NCBI GenBank assembly: GCA_036245805.1
Contig: BTRK01000005.1
Location: 8,680,001 to 8,744,000 of the forward strand
Direction of reading: 5' to 3'
DNA: 64,000 nucleotides
DNA from: Pristionchus mayeri
Lineage: Eukaryota > Nematoda > Chromadorea > Rhabditida > Neodiplogasteridae
The number at the start of each line of letters is the position of its first letter. Position 1 is the first letter of the stretch. The notes under the pieces are model-generated. The model worked only from the letters and a program-made list of their open reading frames with translations, was not told the DNA's origin and made no database searches. Both the position numbers and the translations under genes were made by a program. Below, piece after piece: positions 47,101-58,446 of the stretch.

Positions 47101-50100
47101 TCCTTTAATCGCAGAGTGTGTGAGAGGTATTTTTGTTGTAATTCAATTTTTAAAATATGCATAACATATATTTTAAAGATTGTGTGGTGTCGGGTGAAGG
47201 ATTCGCCGTGAGAAAGGAAAGGAAAAACAACAAAGACACTATGGTTATTTCATGCATCTTGGGAAATGAGCCTTCCTCATCTATTATGTGGGACAATTCT
47301 GAAATATTTTAATTGTTAAATTGTATTGGCTAATACTGATTGTTTAGGTTGAATTCAACATACTATGCCTCACTAGAATGCCATTCCGGAAATTGGTACC
47401 ATGGGAATGAGATTGTTGCAAGTGCTTACACTCGTTTGGAAGCAAAGTGTGCACCGGGTATGGGTGTTTTCGTCATTTTTAAAAATAATTTAAGAAAACA
47501 TTAACTTTGTAGATTGTGTGGTGCCTGCGGTTAAAGGATTCGCAGTGAAAAGGGAGAGGAAAAACGATATAGACACGATTGTTGTTTCATGCACTATGGG
47601 AAATGAGCCGTCCTCATCTATTATGTGGGACAATTCAGATTTTCCCAATCATTTACGTTAATGGGCTAATACTGAATTTAAGGTTGAATTCAAAGCACTA
47701 TGCGAATCTAGAATGTCGTTCCGGAAATTGGTATAATGGGAAAGAGATTGTTGCGAGTGCTCACACTCGTTTGGAAGCAAAGTGTGTACCAGGTATGAAT
47801 GTTTTCATTATTTTCTAAACAAATATTGTTAACATGTTAAATTTGAAGATTGTGCGGTGCCGGAGGATAAAGGATTCGCAACGAGAAAAGAGAGGGAAAA
47901 TGATATCAATATGATCGTGGTTTCATGCATCTTGGGAAATGTGTCGCTCAGATCTATTAATTGAGCCAATTCTCATCAATTTTTATTATCAGAACAAACT
48001 AGCTAAAAGAGTTAGAAATTCTGGTTACATTCTCTAAATTTACCAAACACTCTCGTCACTGTATAGTCTCCTCGAAGGAATTCGGGAATTGAATGGACGA
48101 CTATCCGAATGTAGAACTTTAACTAATATCAATTTTTAGGTTGAATTCGAGACGCTATGACTCGCTAGAGTGTCACTCCGGGAATTGGTATCACGGGCGA
48201 GAGACTGTTGCAAGTGCTCACACTCCTTTGACTGCAGAATGTGCACAAGGTATTATTTTTTCGAAATATAAAATATATAATAAGTATCAATTTGAGAATG
48301 CGTTACGGACATGAAAGGGATATCAGTGAGAAAGGAGAAAAAGGGCGACGTCGACTCAATTGTGATCTGGTGTATTGAAGGAAATCAGTCACTCGAACTT
48401 CTCAAGTCAGTCAATTATGAGCAATCTTTTGATACTTTTCTTCGATATTTGGCCTACCATCCTTCCTCAACATCCTTCGAAGAAGTGGCCATTTTATTGA
48501 AACAACGCGATAATTACCCATTTTAGGGCGAATACCGGTCACATCCTTGGCACTATGCATTGTTATTCCGGAATGTGGCAACATGGGAAGAACTTCAAGA
48601 ACTTTAGCTTTTTTCTAACAAATTTTAAGAATGTATTAATGATATTTTCAGGAGAACATAAGAATTTAGGAAGTCCTAATACTCCATTGACTGCAATGTG
48701 TATACAAGGTAATATTGACAGTTTCAACACAACTTGATATGAATAAAATTGATTTTGAAGAATGCGCGTTTACGGGTGAAGGACTCGTAGTGAGAAAGAA
48801 GCAGCATGAGGGGTCTTATGATCGATATGACATCGTCGTCGTTTCATGCAAAGAGTCTGATCATAAATTGATGTGAGTTAACCTTCAATAATTGGGACAC
48901 GCCGGGATACGCCGGGATACGAACAGTTCCCCATCGAGAGCGAAACATTTGATGATAGGACTCGGCAGCATTCTTTCCTGTTAATCCTAAAATAGTCATA
49001 TTTCGCAGCCGCTCCTCCCGTCCCGATGCATACATCGATGAGGCGAACTGTCATGTCAGACAGGGATGGAGTTACAATGGGGGAGGCAGAGAAAGAGGAT
49101 CCCACGAGCAACCACAGAAGTTCGAATGCAAGAAACGTGAGTGATTTGGTTTTTGTTTCATTGTAAGGTTTTTCGCAAGGCTGACAGAAGAACGTAGTGA
49201 AATTAATCCATCTTTTGAATCAATTTTTCAAATTATCCAGTATTTATGATGTGTTTTAATAAAACCATTGGCGCTTGCAGGCCCAAATGACAGAAACTCG
49301 TGGCCGAATGAGCGAGGGTACTACCGTCCTGATTACCCCACTAGGGGCAATGGGGACCACCCCGGGAGAAATTACAACTACCCCGAAAAGAAACCTGCTA
49401 GCAGCGCCGAGCAGGGTTAGTGATGATGATACTGAAGAGAGATTATTTATTACTTTTGCAGACTCCAAAATGGATGCTAAAGTGCGTTGCATGTTCTCAA
49501 TTATTGGTTATTGTTTGCAAAGCTCTTTTGAACAACGAACAAGATTTCGAGCAACCAAATCTGGCAGAATTAGATATCGGTGACGTTTCTGTAACTTTTC
49601 AACCCCCTTTCAGAAAGTGGTAATTGTCGTGGGATCAGTGATAGTCGGACTCTGTGTAGTAGCCTGCATTGCTACTGCAATATGTGTAAGCATTTCATTG
49701 AATATCTGCACCATTTCGGATAATTAATTATGTTTCCACAAGTGAAAATACAGCAGTAGGAAACAGTTTGTTGTTACCATCCTAGAGTGTGCACTAGCAT
49801 TGGTATTCCTTTTTTTATCAAATGTGTTGAGATCTCGATTGGGAATCGGAGGATATATCAGCGCCGCAATGCCAAGCCCATTGATAATCCCGATGCAAAC
49901 AACAATTCGAATCCTACTGGCAAACCCAATGTGAACAACAATACGAACCCTGCTTCCGGTGCTCCCATTACAGAAGGGTAATAATTTATGCTTGTTAATT
50001 ATAATTTATCTACTCCCACGGAAATTATACATTATGTAATTATACATTACATTAGTAGAGAGTGTTTTGAAATTGAAAGACATATCGATATATTAAGTTG

Positions 50101-50189
50101 GAAACACATTTTCCATTTTTAGTAGCAAGCCGATTTCGGATCAAATCGAAGTCGAAATGCCATCTGCAAATACTCCGAAAATAGAATAA
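41192..50189 (+). CDS. type I membrane protein with many four-cysteine modules
   Basis: ATG 41192 opens a signal peptide (MRFHTALLLLCALAYD, donor GTAAGA). More than 20 short exons follow. Modules of about 75-90 residues repeat the pattern C...(VVSC)...LEC-x-SGNW...AKC, each usually split by an intron between the second and third Cys. This is similar in layout to sushi/CCP domains but I cannot assign it to a named family. Clear modules start near 47183, 47517, 47852 and 48299; earlier, more diverged ones lie from 41260 to 46660. A Pro/Asn-rich stalk (49280-49415) precedes the transmembrane helix KVVIVVGSVIVGLCVVACIA (about 49615-49685). A basic and Asn-rich tail with repeated NNNSNPTGKP-like units follows, and then the last exon ending in TAA 50187-50189. 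It is predicted to be a cell-surface or adhesion protein of roughly 1,000 residues or more. Some exon borders in the first 2 kb are uncertain. Confidence 0.65.
42644..42767. mobile_element. hairpin MITE in intron
   Basis: An imperfect hairpin with ends CTAGAGTAGGGATGGCTT and AAGTCATCCCTAATCTAG and inner GAGAGAGTGTGTAGTATGAAG. The inner arms resemble those of the 124-bp hairpin in the tandem units (ATGAAGAGACCGTG), so the two are probably related families. Confidence 0.6.
43563..43735. mobile_element. small foldback element in intron
   Basis: Inverted ends ACTTCTTCGGTTTCTGACCAC and GTGGCAAGAAACCGAAGTAG frame about 100 bp of purine- and pyrimidine-rich DNA. There is no coding capacity. Confidence 0.5.
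43850..44150. other. intronic CT-rich region, no exon seen
   Basis: A GC- and pyrimidine-rich stretch (CGCGCGCTCTCTTTTCTCTG) with open frames but no splice-bounded four-cysteine module. It lies in the long intron between the exon ending near 43330 and the one starting at 44162. Confidence 0.4.
45232..46520. mobile_element. nested foldback element in intron
   Basis: Outer arms (about 45232-45420 and 45935-46070, plus 46470-46520) share ATGACCATAGTTGCCCAACA, GCACTGCTCCCCTC and CATTTTATTAAAATGATACG. Inner arms share CGTGTCTAATCGGTTCTAC and a tract with AGTGACTACCGTAAC. A second, nearly perfect palindrome (46075-46462) is inserted near the right end. The whole lies in one intron, between exons ending near 45170 and starting near 46526. 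Confidence 0.7.
46075..46462. mobile_element. near-perfect palindromic MITE
   Basis: Two arms of about 180 bp (46075-46255 and 46285-46462) around the loop GGGCCAATTTGGGCATTCTC. The arms include CTTCCTCAATCCTTCCGGAA and differ at only a few positions, so this insertion looks recent compared with the surrounding foldback. Confidence 0.75.
46794..46885. mobile_element. hairpin MITE, GAACTATGAC family
   Basis: A 92-bp hairpin beginning GGGTACTACGTCGGATGAG and ending CGTCCGACCTAGTACCC, with GAACTATGACATCATAC in the arm. It is related to the hairpins at 1311-1391 and 40505-40585. Confidence 0.7.
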
Positions 50190-50408
50190 ATTTGCAACTG
50201 ATGATGAACTATCGCAAATTTATAACCATCGCGATACATGGATAAATTACGATTTATTGAAATGTACAATTTGTTTTGTTTATTTAAATCTATATTTCAC
50301 TTCTCAAATGGAATTCACGGAACAATTTGCTAACTTTGGCATGGTGGGTGAATAAATCATTCCACTAGTAATGTTGTTTTTCCTTCTCCACTCATAGGGG
50401 GTGAAAAA
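50190..50408. other. 3' flank of the membrane protein gene
   Basis: AT-rich DNA after the stop codon; nothing further was recognised. Confidence 0.4.
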
Positions 50409-50770
50409 ACAGAAACCGGTAAAACATAAACAAATCACCGCTCCGTCGGGAATAGAGTTAGTGACTTGGGAGTTGCACCATTGTTACCATTATACTCTAC
50501 ACTACATCATCCTGATTAGGTGATTATGAGTTTCATTCGTCACTAATGTATGGGTTTATGATCCAAAATTGAGTATTTGAGTGGAAAATCAAGGTTAGAT
50601 GAAATCCAAATACAGTAATCAGTCGATATCCAGGTACGAGTGAAACTCATAATCGCCTAGATAGAGGATCGAATCAGGGTGATATAGTGGAGAGTGTACT
50701 GGTAACAATACAGGTATCCCGTCCCTAAGTCGATTCCCGACGGAGCGGTGATTTGTTTCTGTTTTGCCAC
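50409..50770. mobile_element. foldback element (~360 bp)
   Basis: Arms share AAACAAATCACCGCTCCGTC, ATGAGTTTCATTCG and a GGTAACAAT word in inverted order, with mismatches. The right end runs into a 14-base C run near 50767. Confidence 0.65.
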
Positions 50771-51143
50771 CCCCCCCCCCCCATTTACAATACACCAATA
50801 TGAACGAATAATGTCTCGTTTTACTACTTCTCATAGAATCAGGTCATTATGGTGCACTAACCCTGCAAATTATACGATTATTAAAATGAATAGAGAGTTC
50901 GTCGACTTATTCAATGTGGTCATACCAAATGATATCATTGTATTTCTGAACACTTCTGACTCTAACAGGGATTCGGGTTTATAACTCTCTTTTCATGATG
51001 TTTTTTTTTCATACAGTAACTATGTTCACAATCAAGCGAAACATCAGTCTGCCATTCATGAGATATTCCACAGACCCCCATTTACTTCAGTTGATCGCAC
51101 GCCATTCTGTTCCACTCCTCCAATAGCTGATCACGGGTATCAC
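50771..51143. other. unassigned DNA between foldbacks
   Basis: A 78-codon open frame at 50748-50984 lacks recognisable motifs and overlaps the foldback end. No splice-bounded exon was found. Confidence 0.4.
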
Positions 51144-52526
51144 GAGTCAGTGGACGAAAATACCACCCCTCGGGAACAATTTCTAACTTTTATTTTTTGA
51201 TTGCCTTCCTATTATAGTGGTAGCATATAATAGGTCCAACTTCTTGAAAATCTAGGGCACAGGTTCCAGAGCCGTCATTTAGGAATTTTCCGGTTTTACA
51301 ACTGGCCATTTTCCGGTTTTACAACTTATACTGTATCTCAGCTTCCAGATGTGCTACAGAGTTGGCAGTGGGCTCAAAATGAGAGCAAAATTATTTTTAA
51401 CAACTTTTATGTTGAAAGTGAAACAGTTGGAGTTCAATTGCAGATAATATGACCGAAAAAAATGAAATTTCGAGTACAAATAAAATCATAGCATCTCGGT
51501 GAGTAGCAAAAACAGTGAATTTTATTGAATATTATGGAAGTTTAACTCCATACGCATATAGAAAAAAATAGTAAGCAGTATAGCTCCGAAGGTCAAAAAA
51601 ATGATATCTCAAATATTGAAAAATTCTCATGTCGCAGATTTATCATTCCATTCGATCAGTTCAATCATTTCCTTACATTTCTTGATCAAAGAAGTTAAGT
51701 GACGTTCAATTTTGACTAAATTTCAAAGAAATTCTTTGAAATTTAGTCAACATAGCATTATGTTGATTTTGGACCAACGCCATTCAGCAAGTTCGAGCAT
51801 GTAAATCAAGGGCATGGAACCCACTGGAGAGCCAATAATAAGAGAATGTACTGAAGTCAGTCACCACTGTTAATTACAATCCCACAGCTGGGTAAAACCT
51901 GAGCTGGATGCTCACGAACATGGGAAATTTGGAGGGTTGAAAATCGAATTTTTTGAAGTGAGTAATTTGCGCGCTCTTTCAACGTCACTTAACTTCTTTG
52001 ATCAAGAAATGTAAGGAAATGATTGAACTGATCGAATGGAATGATAAATCTGCGAGATGAGAATTTTTCAATATTTGACATATCATTTTTTTCGACTTTC
52101 GGAGCTATACTGCGGAAAGGGTCCACCCTAAAACTGCCGATTACTATTTTTTTCTATATGCGTATGGAGTTAAACTTCTATAAACTTAAATAAAATTCTC
52201 TGTGTTTGCTACTCACCGAGATGGTATGATTTTATTTGTACTCGAAATTTCATTTTTTTCGGTCATATTATCTGCAATTGAACTCCAACGTTTCATTTTC
52301 AACATAAAAGTTGTTCAAAATAATTTTCCGCTCATTTTGAGCCCCATCTGGAAGCTGAGATACAGTAGGGCCAATTGTAAAACCGGAAAATTCCTAAATG
52401 ACGGCTCTGGAACCTGTGCCCTAGATTTTTCAAGAAGTTGGACCTAGTATATGCTACCACTATAATATGAAGGCAAACAAAAAATAAAAGTTGGAAATTG
52501 TTCCCACACACCTCCACTGACTCGTA
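51144..52526. mobile_element. large foldback element (~1.38 kb)
   Basis: Long inverted arms: CGAGTCAGTGG at the left pairs with CCACTGACTCG at the right. Inner shared blocks include GGTTCCAGAGCCGTCATTTA and AACTTCTTTGATCAAGAAAT. Arms cover about 51144-51730 and 51960-52526, with a roughly 230-bp loop. Arms have diverged by scattered changes. It encodes no transposase. Confidence 0.75.
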
Positions 52527-52886
52527 ATGCCTGTGTGATATGAGAGACCGTCTGAGAAAATTTATCAGAGGCCGTACAGCAAAAACTTAAATTTCCCCTA
52601 AAATTGTCCCTAAAGGGTAACTTTTCATGTAGAGTTTGAAAATCAACCTTAGAAAGCCGTATCTCTAACCCATCATTTCCTGTGTCGCACTGCATCTGAG
52701 AGGCCGGTTTTTGTAAATCGTGAACGCTCCCTCTTAACTCCATACATGTATATAGTAATTCTTAAAGATCTCGACGAGATAAGCATTTTTCATGTTGTAA
52801 GTGTAGGGCTAGCTCATCTGTGAAAAAAAGATACGACCGTTTGAATGTTGAAAAAAATCATCCTAAATTTGGATGCCATAATTATT
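52527..52886. other. unassigned DNA between foldback and second inverted duplication
   Basis: A 99-codon minus-strand frame overlaps the foldback end and shows no known motif. No exon is supported here. Confidence 0.4.
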
Positions 52887-54272
52887 CGCTTTTTTATTCT
52901 TTCATTCGATTCCTCGTTGAAAAGTACCCCTAGGGTTTTATTTTCACGAAAAATTTCGTTCCCGTAAAGGGTCCGCCAAGATGCCGAAATAGCAGGCATT
53001 CCATGTTTTTGCTAATATATGCAGTTCTAAGCCGCGCCAATGTGAACCACGATCAAATCTACTTGGTGTATGACTACACTAAGGTAGGGTAACAATATCC
53101 CGAAGAGAAAAATGCATTATCTCAATTTTGAAAATCATTTCTTGATTTCTTTTCTTCTTGAATTTCTTGAATTTGATTTCTGAAAATCAAAATCATTTTT
53201 TTCATGTCGATTTTGCCCATGTTTAGGCGCATTCAACTTTTCCTTTTCAACCCTAATTCCTAATTTTCTTTGCAAAACTAGTAGTACACATGGGTGTAAG
53301 TCAGAAAATATTAAATATAGGACCATCACCAATAAGTAAGGTAGATAAGTTTGTTTAAAATTGTAATATTGCGAGCATCTGAAAATAACAAAATTAAATT
53401 TAAAGCGCTGTTTCGCGCGAATCTATGAGATTTTATCATAATAATTCTTCGCACAACCAAACTACTCGACTTGTATGCATTATTGCGAAATATCAGTCGT
53501 TTTCGAAAAAAAAGTATATTTTCGCATGTCCAAAAAAATCATTTTTTAAAGATGAAGGTTTGTGCCATTATCAATGTATATTTAAGTTGTACGACGTGGC
53601 AACCATTGTATAGTGTAACAATTTAAGCACTATTCCTCTAAAATTATCTCATTAGAATTTAAAATATTTTATTTTACCATGCGACATTGCATTTTCATGT
53701 AAATTTTTGCCTACTTTACTTAATGGTGATGAATACAGAATACAGAATATTTACCAGGAGTCGCAAAGTTGCGCTGATCAGGCTTTAGGTGGTCCATTCT
53801 TCATCAGTTAAGCTCCACCATTTCCTGCCCTTCCCTCTTGCTATCTCGTTTCTCCATCTCTCCCGAGGTCTTCCCTGTCTTCTGCTGTTAGCTCTGGTGT
53901 AAGGGATCCATGTTGTTAACCTCCTTGTCCACCGTTCGTCCATTCTTCGGATCTTATTTGCCCAGTTCATCTTTCGTCTAGTTGCTTCCTCTACCCAGTC
54001 AACGACTCCTGTTTCCATTCGCACTCGTTCGTTACTCCATCGATCCATCCATGTTACTCCAATCATGCGCCTCTCCATTTTTCTCTGCGCAACTCGCAGC
54101 ACTTGTTTGTCTGACTCTCTCATTGTCCAAGCTTCGCAGCCATAAAGCACGGTCGACATGAGACAAGCGTTGAAGGCGCGTTTCCTTATCTCTCTGTTGA
54201 CAGTCGCGTGTTTGAGTAAATGGCCAATGTTTCTCCAAGCGAGCCAAGCACACTGGATCCGGCGTTTGACTT
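52887..54272 (-). repeat. second inverted duplication, left arm
   Basis: Matches the reverse complement of 62613-64000 almost base for base (coordinates sum to 116885-116887, so a 2-bp indel). It contains about 840 bp of flank plus the last 540 bp of a LINE. The match runs to the edge of the window on the other side, so the true length is unknown. Confidence 0.9.
53730..54272 (-). pseudogene. 5'-truncated RTE-like LINE fragment
   Basis: Encodes the C-terminal part of the LINE protein (RRIQCAWLAWRNIGHLLKHA to WWSLTDEEWTT, stop at 53785), nearly identical to the full copy at 60356-63100. The 3' tail has the same short ATTCTGT repeats. Upstream it is cut at 54272 and replaced by a (TTTGACG)n-like tract. 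Confidence 0.85.
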
Positions 54273-54317
54273 TTTTTGACGTTTGGCGTTTGGCGTTTGA
54301 CGTTTGACGTTTGACTT
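54264..54317. repeat. GTTTGAC/GTTTGGC microsatellite at LINE truncation
   Basis: Seven-base units GTTTGAC and GTTTGGC repeat about six times, starting from the LINE's own GGCGTTTGAC. The array therefore looks like an expansion of sequence at the break. Confidence 0.75.
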
Positions 54318-54654
54318 GCAATACACAAGACGAGCAACCCATTGAGCAGTCCCTTAAAGGGACCTGGCACTCTTAGAACATTGACGCTCATATGAAATCT
54401 ATCACCTTTCCGATCATTTTTGCAAAAAAAAATAAAAATAAAAATTAATTGTTAAGTGGAGAATGAAGATCAAAGTTCAAGACCGGAGCCGCGTTCTAGA
54501 CTGGGTGCAGAAACTGCGGAAAGTTGAGGCGCACGCTCGCTCTACACCAATTTTCCGTATTTCCATTTTTACCGTATTTTCATCGATTTTTTGTGTAGTT
54601 TCAAGTTTTTCCATTACCCATATTTATCGAACACACAATATCTGATTCAGCATC

Positions 54655-57641
54655 ATGGAATTAGCGAGATATAAACGGTGTTTCTTGTGCAACGAAGTTG
54701 CGCTATGGACCAAACGATTTCCCCCCGCTAGTCGTCCTGTTAAACAGAGGAAATGGGTTCTACGATTGAACAAAGATGATGAGGAGACGGCGGATCTGCT
54801 CAACAAGCATCGCCAGAAAAAAGATCCCCGATGGTGTGAACGCCATTTCGACAAGCAGATCGACGACCTTCCCATTGACGTGGGTTCCCCTACCTTTACT
54901 GCCTGCTATCTAGTATAAATGCAACAAGATTCATTCACAATGTGGGCTTCCAGCATAGAGCTGTTCCCGCAAGATCTCTCACTCTCCCTACCGTACCCCT
55001 TCGAACCACGAGGCCAGCTGACCTCCATCCCAAGGCAGAACACAACTCTCGGTTGCATGAATCAGCATCATGGCATGAGCGGGCGAGTCCTGTTCAACAA
55101 TATCCTTACCCACTTGGCCTTACTATCATTCGTTACTAAATATATCTCAATCATCAGCTAGAGACATTCAGAGTGAGACGAGATCCCCTCGTGCTCCACT
55201 GTCGCCACTCTCATATGAGGACACTCTCAATGTCAGTCTTTATGCTATATTTTTCAGAAATTATATATTCTATTACTACAACGAGTATTGATATGAAAAC
55301 AAATCACTGGAAAAAACAATGTGATGATATACAAACGAAAAGAGAACAATGAAAAACGAAGAGAAAAAAATTCAGCCAGTTTGGTCGACCGCCTCCCTCT
55401 CCCTCAACGATTCAATCGATGTCGATTCCTGGAATGATACTGATGAAGTTGTGCCCAAGAAATTTAAAAGTGCTGTTTCCACAGCTACTATGACTACTGT
55501 GGAACCCGAGGTTAGTGGGCTATGAGGGATACGCTAGAATAAATAGATTCTAGGATACGGAATATCGGTATTCCCAAGATAGCATGCATGAGGAGGAGGA
55601 TCATGAGATTGATGAGGAAGAGGCCGAGAGTATTGATGTAGCCAGGCGCTATGGAATTATTGAGCATAGCTGCCTGATGCGCTTGTTTCAACGGTGTGAA
55701 GAGTGCGGGGCTCGGCTCGATCGAAGTCTAATCGAGACGAGGACAGAGGGTAGTGCGCTGATAGTGAACTACGATTGCCTGGAATGCAAGGCTAGCATCA
55801 AATGGGAAGGACAGGAGAAGGTTGGGAGAGGGAAAAGCCAAGTGTACTCGGCCAATCATTTCATTCCCATCGCATCTTTCATCACAGGCATGAGACCTGC
55901 GGTGAGGAAAAATACTATGAAAAAATTTAAACTAAAAACTTCAGAGATTGCATGATTGGGCGAATTTGCTAGGAATGGATATGTCGTCGGAAAGACAAAT
56001 GCGGAAAGTAGTAAGCGAAATAGGGAGTATTGCAATTGAGCGAGTGCACGAGGAGATGCAGGAAATAGTGCGGGAAGTAGCAGTGAACGCATCGGCGGTA
56101 AATAGGAAGCTATAAAGCATGATCATTAAATTGAGCGTTTAGGGTAAGGGGCTGCAAGTTTCAATAGATGGTCAGTTCGACTGCCCCGGCTTCACCTCGA
56201 CGAATAATAAGGACACCGTAATTGATTGTTATACGAAACTGGCTTTGGCAGGAGTTGCGATGCATAAGAATATGCCAGGGATAGGTATAAGGGATTGTGA
56301 ATTCCGAAAAAATAATACCTATTCTAGATGGAATTTCGATTCGTATGGAGTCCGAGGGAGTAAAGAGAGCTCTGGTTGAGCTTATCGATGCAGGGATAGA
56401 GATAACGTGATCTAATGTTGTATCTAAGAGGAAAGACGTTGTATGCTCAGCACGCGAGTTGGTGACCAAAATGCAATGGTTAATAAGAAACTGCGAGAGG
56501 AGCCCAAGACTGCACATATTGAAGTACTCAATGATTGGTGGCACGTCCAGCGGCCGATAAGAAAAGAATGGTGGAAGGTTGGGACGAGAACAAATATTTC
56601 TTTAAAAAAATAATGACTATTTAGCTCGTAAAGGCCAATCCCGCACTCGCTTCAATTTATCAGAAGTTTTTCAACCATCTATATTGCGTCCATAATAAAT
56701 ACCCTCTATTGAAAGATCGAAAACGTGCGAAGTAGTTAGAAGTAGTTAGGTTGTTCGTCATGCACATCCAGGGGAAGCATAAATGGAAAAAGGTGAACAA
56801 ATAGTGCGATAGCAATAAAATAATTCAATAATAGGGCGATGGCTTCGAAATTGTTACCAAGTGCGAGCATGGTAGACTAAAGAAGCTGAAGAAGGGCGAA
56901 AAGCGAGAGATACTGCTGGTTAGTCAATCTGAGAGACCGTATTCGAAATTATACCATTTTTCTCAGGCAAATTCGGATGAGCTCGAGTTGATTCGCACAT
57001 TGGTCTTTGCGCCAAAGTTCGAAAAGGCCTTTTTGACTGCTGCCTCATTGATCGATACATCTATCAATGAGTGTTATCACTCACTGAGCTTGATGTATGC
57101 CCCGAAGATGCTAGCATGGTTAGTAAAACAATGGCCAAATAGATCAGCGTTAGGGTGTAATAACTGCAGCTCGCCCCCGTACTACAAGCTCAAAATGCTA
57201 GTATCGATGCTACATTACAACGGCCTTATGCTCGATGACCTACTTGGGCAGAGAGCCAAAATAGGGAACACCGTTCTCAAGAGGAAAGGACGATTGGTGG
57301 GAGCAATCAAAAGAAAGAGAGGAGCGGGTACCCATGTTTGGAGGGGCGAGGTGAATAATTAGCATTCCCGAAATACAACTAAAATAAATTCCACATATAT
57401 TTATTTCCAGATATTGGCGGAGAGCTTGAAAGTGCGGGAGGAGCTAAGCGAGGCGCGTGAAATCGCGAGATTGGGAATCCCTGAGGACGACGTGTTTGAC
57501 GAGCTTGTGAACTGGTGGGATATGAAGGAGAAGGCAAAGCGAGAGTCGGGATACGACATGTATGAAGAAGAGCAATTGGACTTCGGGGATTCTAGCGAGG
57601 ACGAAGAATTTGAGGTTTCCCAGCGCAGTGTTGAAATCTAG
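54655..57641 (+). CDS. THAP-domain, Kolobok-like transposase gene
   Basis: Exon 1 (54655-54879) encodes a THAP-type zinc finger: CFLC at residues 9-12, a Trp at about 34, and WCERHF with Cys and His. Later exons: up to 55510; 55554-55901 (acidic stretch, CEECG...YDCLECK); 55945-56097; 56143-56284 (SIDGQFDCPGF, a catalytic-Asp region); 56328-56406 (ISIRMESEGVKRALVELI); 56451-56577 (HIEVLNDWWHVQRPIRKEWW); 56625-56792; 56835-56918 (FEIVTKCEHGRLKK); 56967-57350; 57411-57641 (acidic C-terminus, TAG). Introns of 42-48 bp with good borders keep the frame across these exons, which matches the Kolobok/THAP transposase family as I remember it. Exons around 54954-55240 are less certain. One in-frame TAG occurs at 56733-56735 inside a 10-bp tandem duplication. 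No terminal inverted repeats or TTAA target duplication were found, so this may be a host-retained or a recently inactivated copy. Confidence 0.7.
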
Positions 57642-57768
57642 TTATTACTGTACCCGCAATTTGTTATATTTGTCAGTAAATAAAAAGAAGCATGTTATTG
57701 TCAATGTACACTTTTCGACCAACCCAGCTAATACTTTTTTTGTCTTCACAAAATCAACACTAGCCAAC
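57642..57768. other. 3' flank of transposase gene
   Basis: Contains AATAAA near 57678, a plausible polyadenylation signal for the transposase gene. Confidence 0.45.
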
Positions 57769-57847
57769 CTATATGTCCTTGGCGAGACGTCCGACCTTGG
57801 TCACGGGCATCCACTCCTTGTCTCCTTCCTTTCCTCCGCGTCCACCA
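57769..57847 (-). pseudogene. ribosomal protein S2 (uS5) N-terminal exon fragment
   Basis: After an AG acceptor the minus strand reads [20 protein letters not shown] followed by LAKDI and TAG. This matches the Gly/Arg-rich start of eukaryotic S2 (small-subunit decoding-site protein) but stops within the first conserved block. It lies downstream of the S2 middle fragments, so it is out of order. Confidence 0.8.
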
Positions 57848-58149
57848 CTGCATAAGAAAATATTTTTATGACACAAGGGAGAAAAACTTTTTCAAAATAC
57901 TGCAATCGTATTTTTATTTTTAACTCGCTCGAGGCACTTGTTATCAGGGTTTTAAAAAAGTATTCATTCGGGATAATATGGAATTTCTAGTACCATTCGA
58001 CGGTCTGGTACCTCGTGGTACTACGTGATACATTCCTGGTACCGGTACTACTATGTGATACGTGTCTGGTACCGACATGCCGATTTCGTCCTAAATGGTA
58101 CCAAAGCAGGAATGTTATGGTGCTGACGTGATAAAGAGCACCCACTCAC

Positions 58150-58211
58150 CGGGACCCGCCAATAAATCTTCAATAGCGACGAAGGCCTTGAAGCGGGTGC
58201 AGTATCCGGCT
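58150..58211 (-). pseudogene. ribosomal protein S2 (uS5) middle fragment B
   Basis: Bounded by AG and GTGAGT, reading RFKAFVAIED in the S2 frame (S2 has RFKAFVAIGD). The preceding fragment (58354-58429) would normally join here, but its 4-base loss puts this exon out of frame. Confidence 0.8.
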
Positions 58212-58353
58212 CTGCAATAACATAAATGTCGAGCATATCGATATTGTTCGAAGTACACGAGTACAACAAACGTCCTTAAACGCGCATTGTCAATTTTGCG
58301 TTATGTCGGACCAGGCGATACATCTTTTTTCATCTATTCACAATATTACAAAC

Positions 58354-58429
58354 CTGGTCTGCTTCTGGGCATGATCTTGAGACCCTCATCCTTCAGGTTG
58401 GAGCAGGAGTAGTCGATGATCTCGAACTC
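58354..58429 (-). pseudogene. ribosomal protein S2 (uS5) middle fragment A
   Basis: Bounded by a TTTCAG acceptor and a GTTTGT donor, reading EFEIIDYSCSNLKDEGLKIM, then P. It matches S2 up to KIMP. After that, four bases appear missing relative to the usual VQKQT coding, which shifts the frame. Introns are retained, so this is a DNA-level copy, not a retrocopy. Confidence 0.8.
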
Positions 58430-58446
58430 CTGAAATGATATAGGCA

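Noticed and set aside
53785..54342. 185-codon ORF as a stand-alone gene
   Set aside because: It is the C-terminal end of the RTE-like LINE protein plus translated microsatellite.
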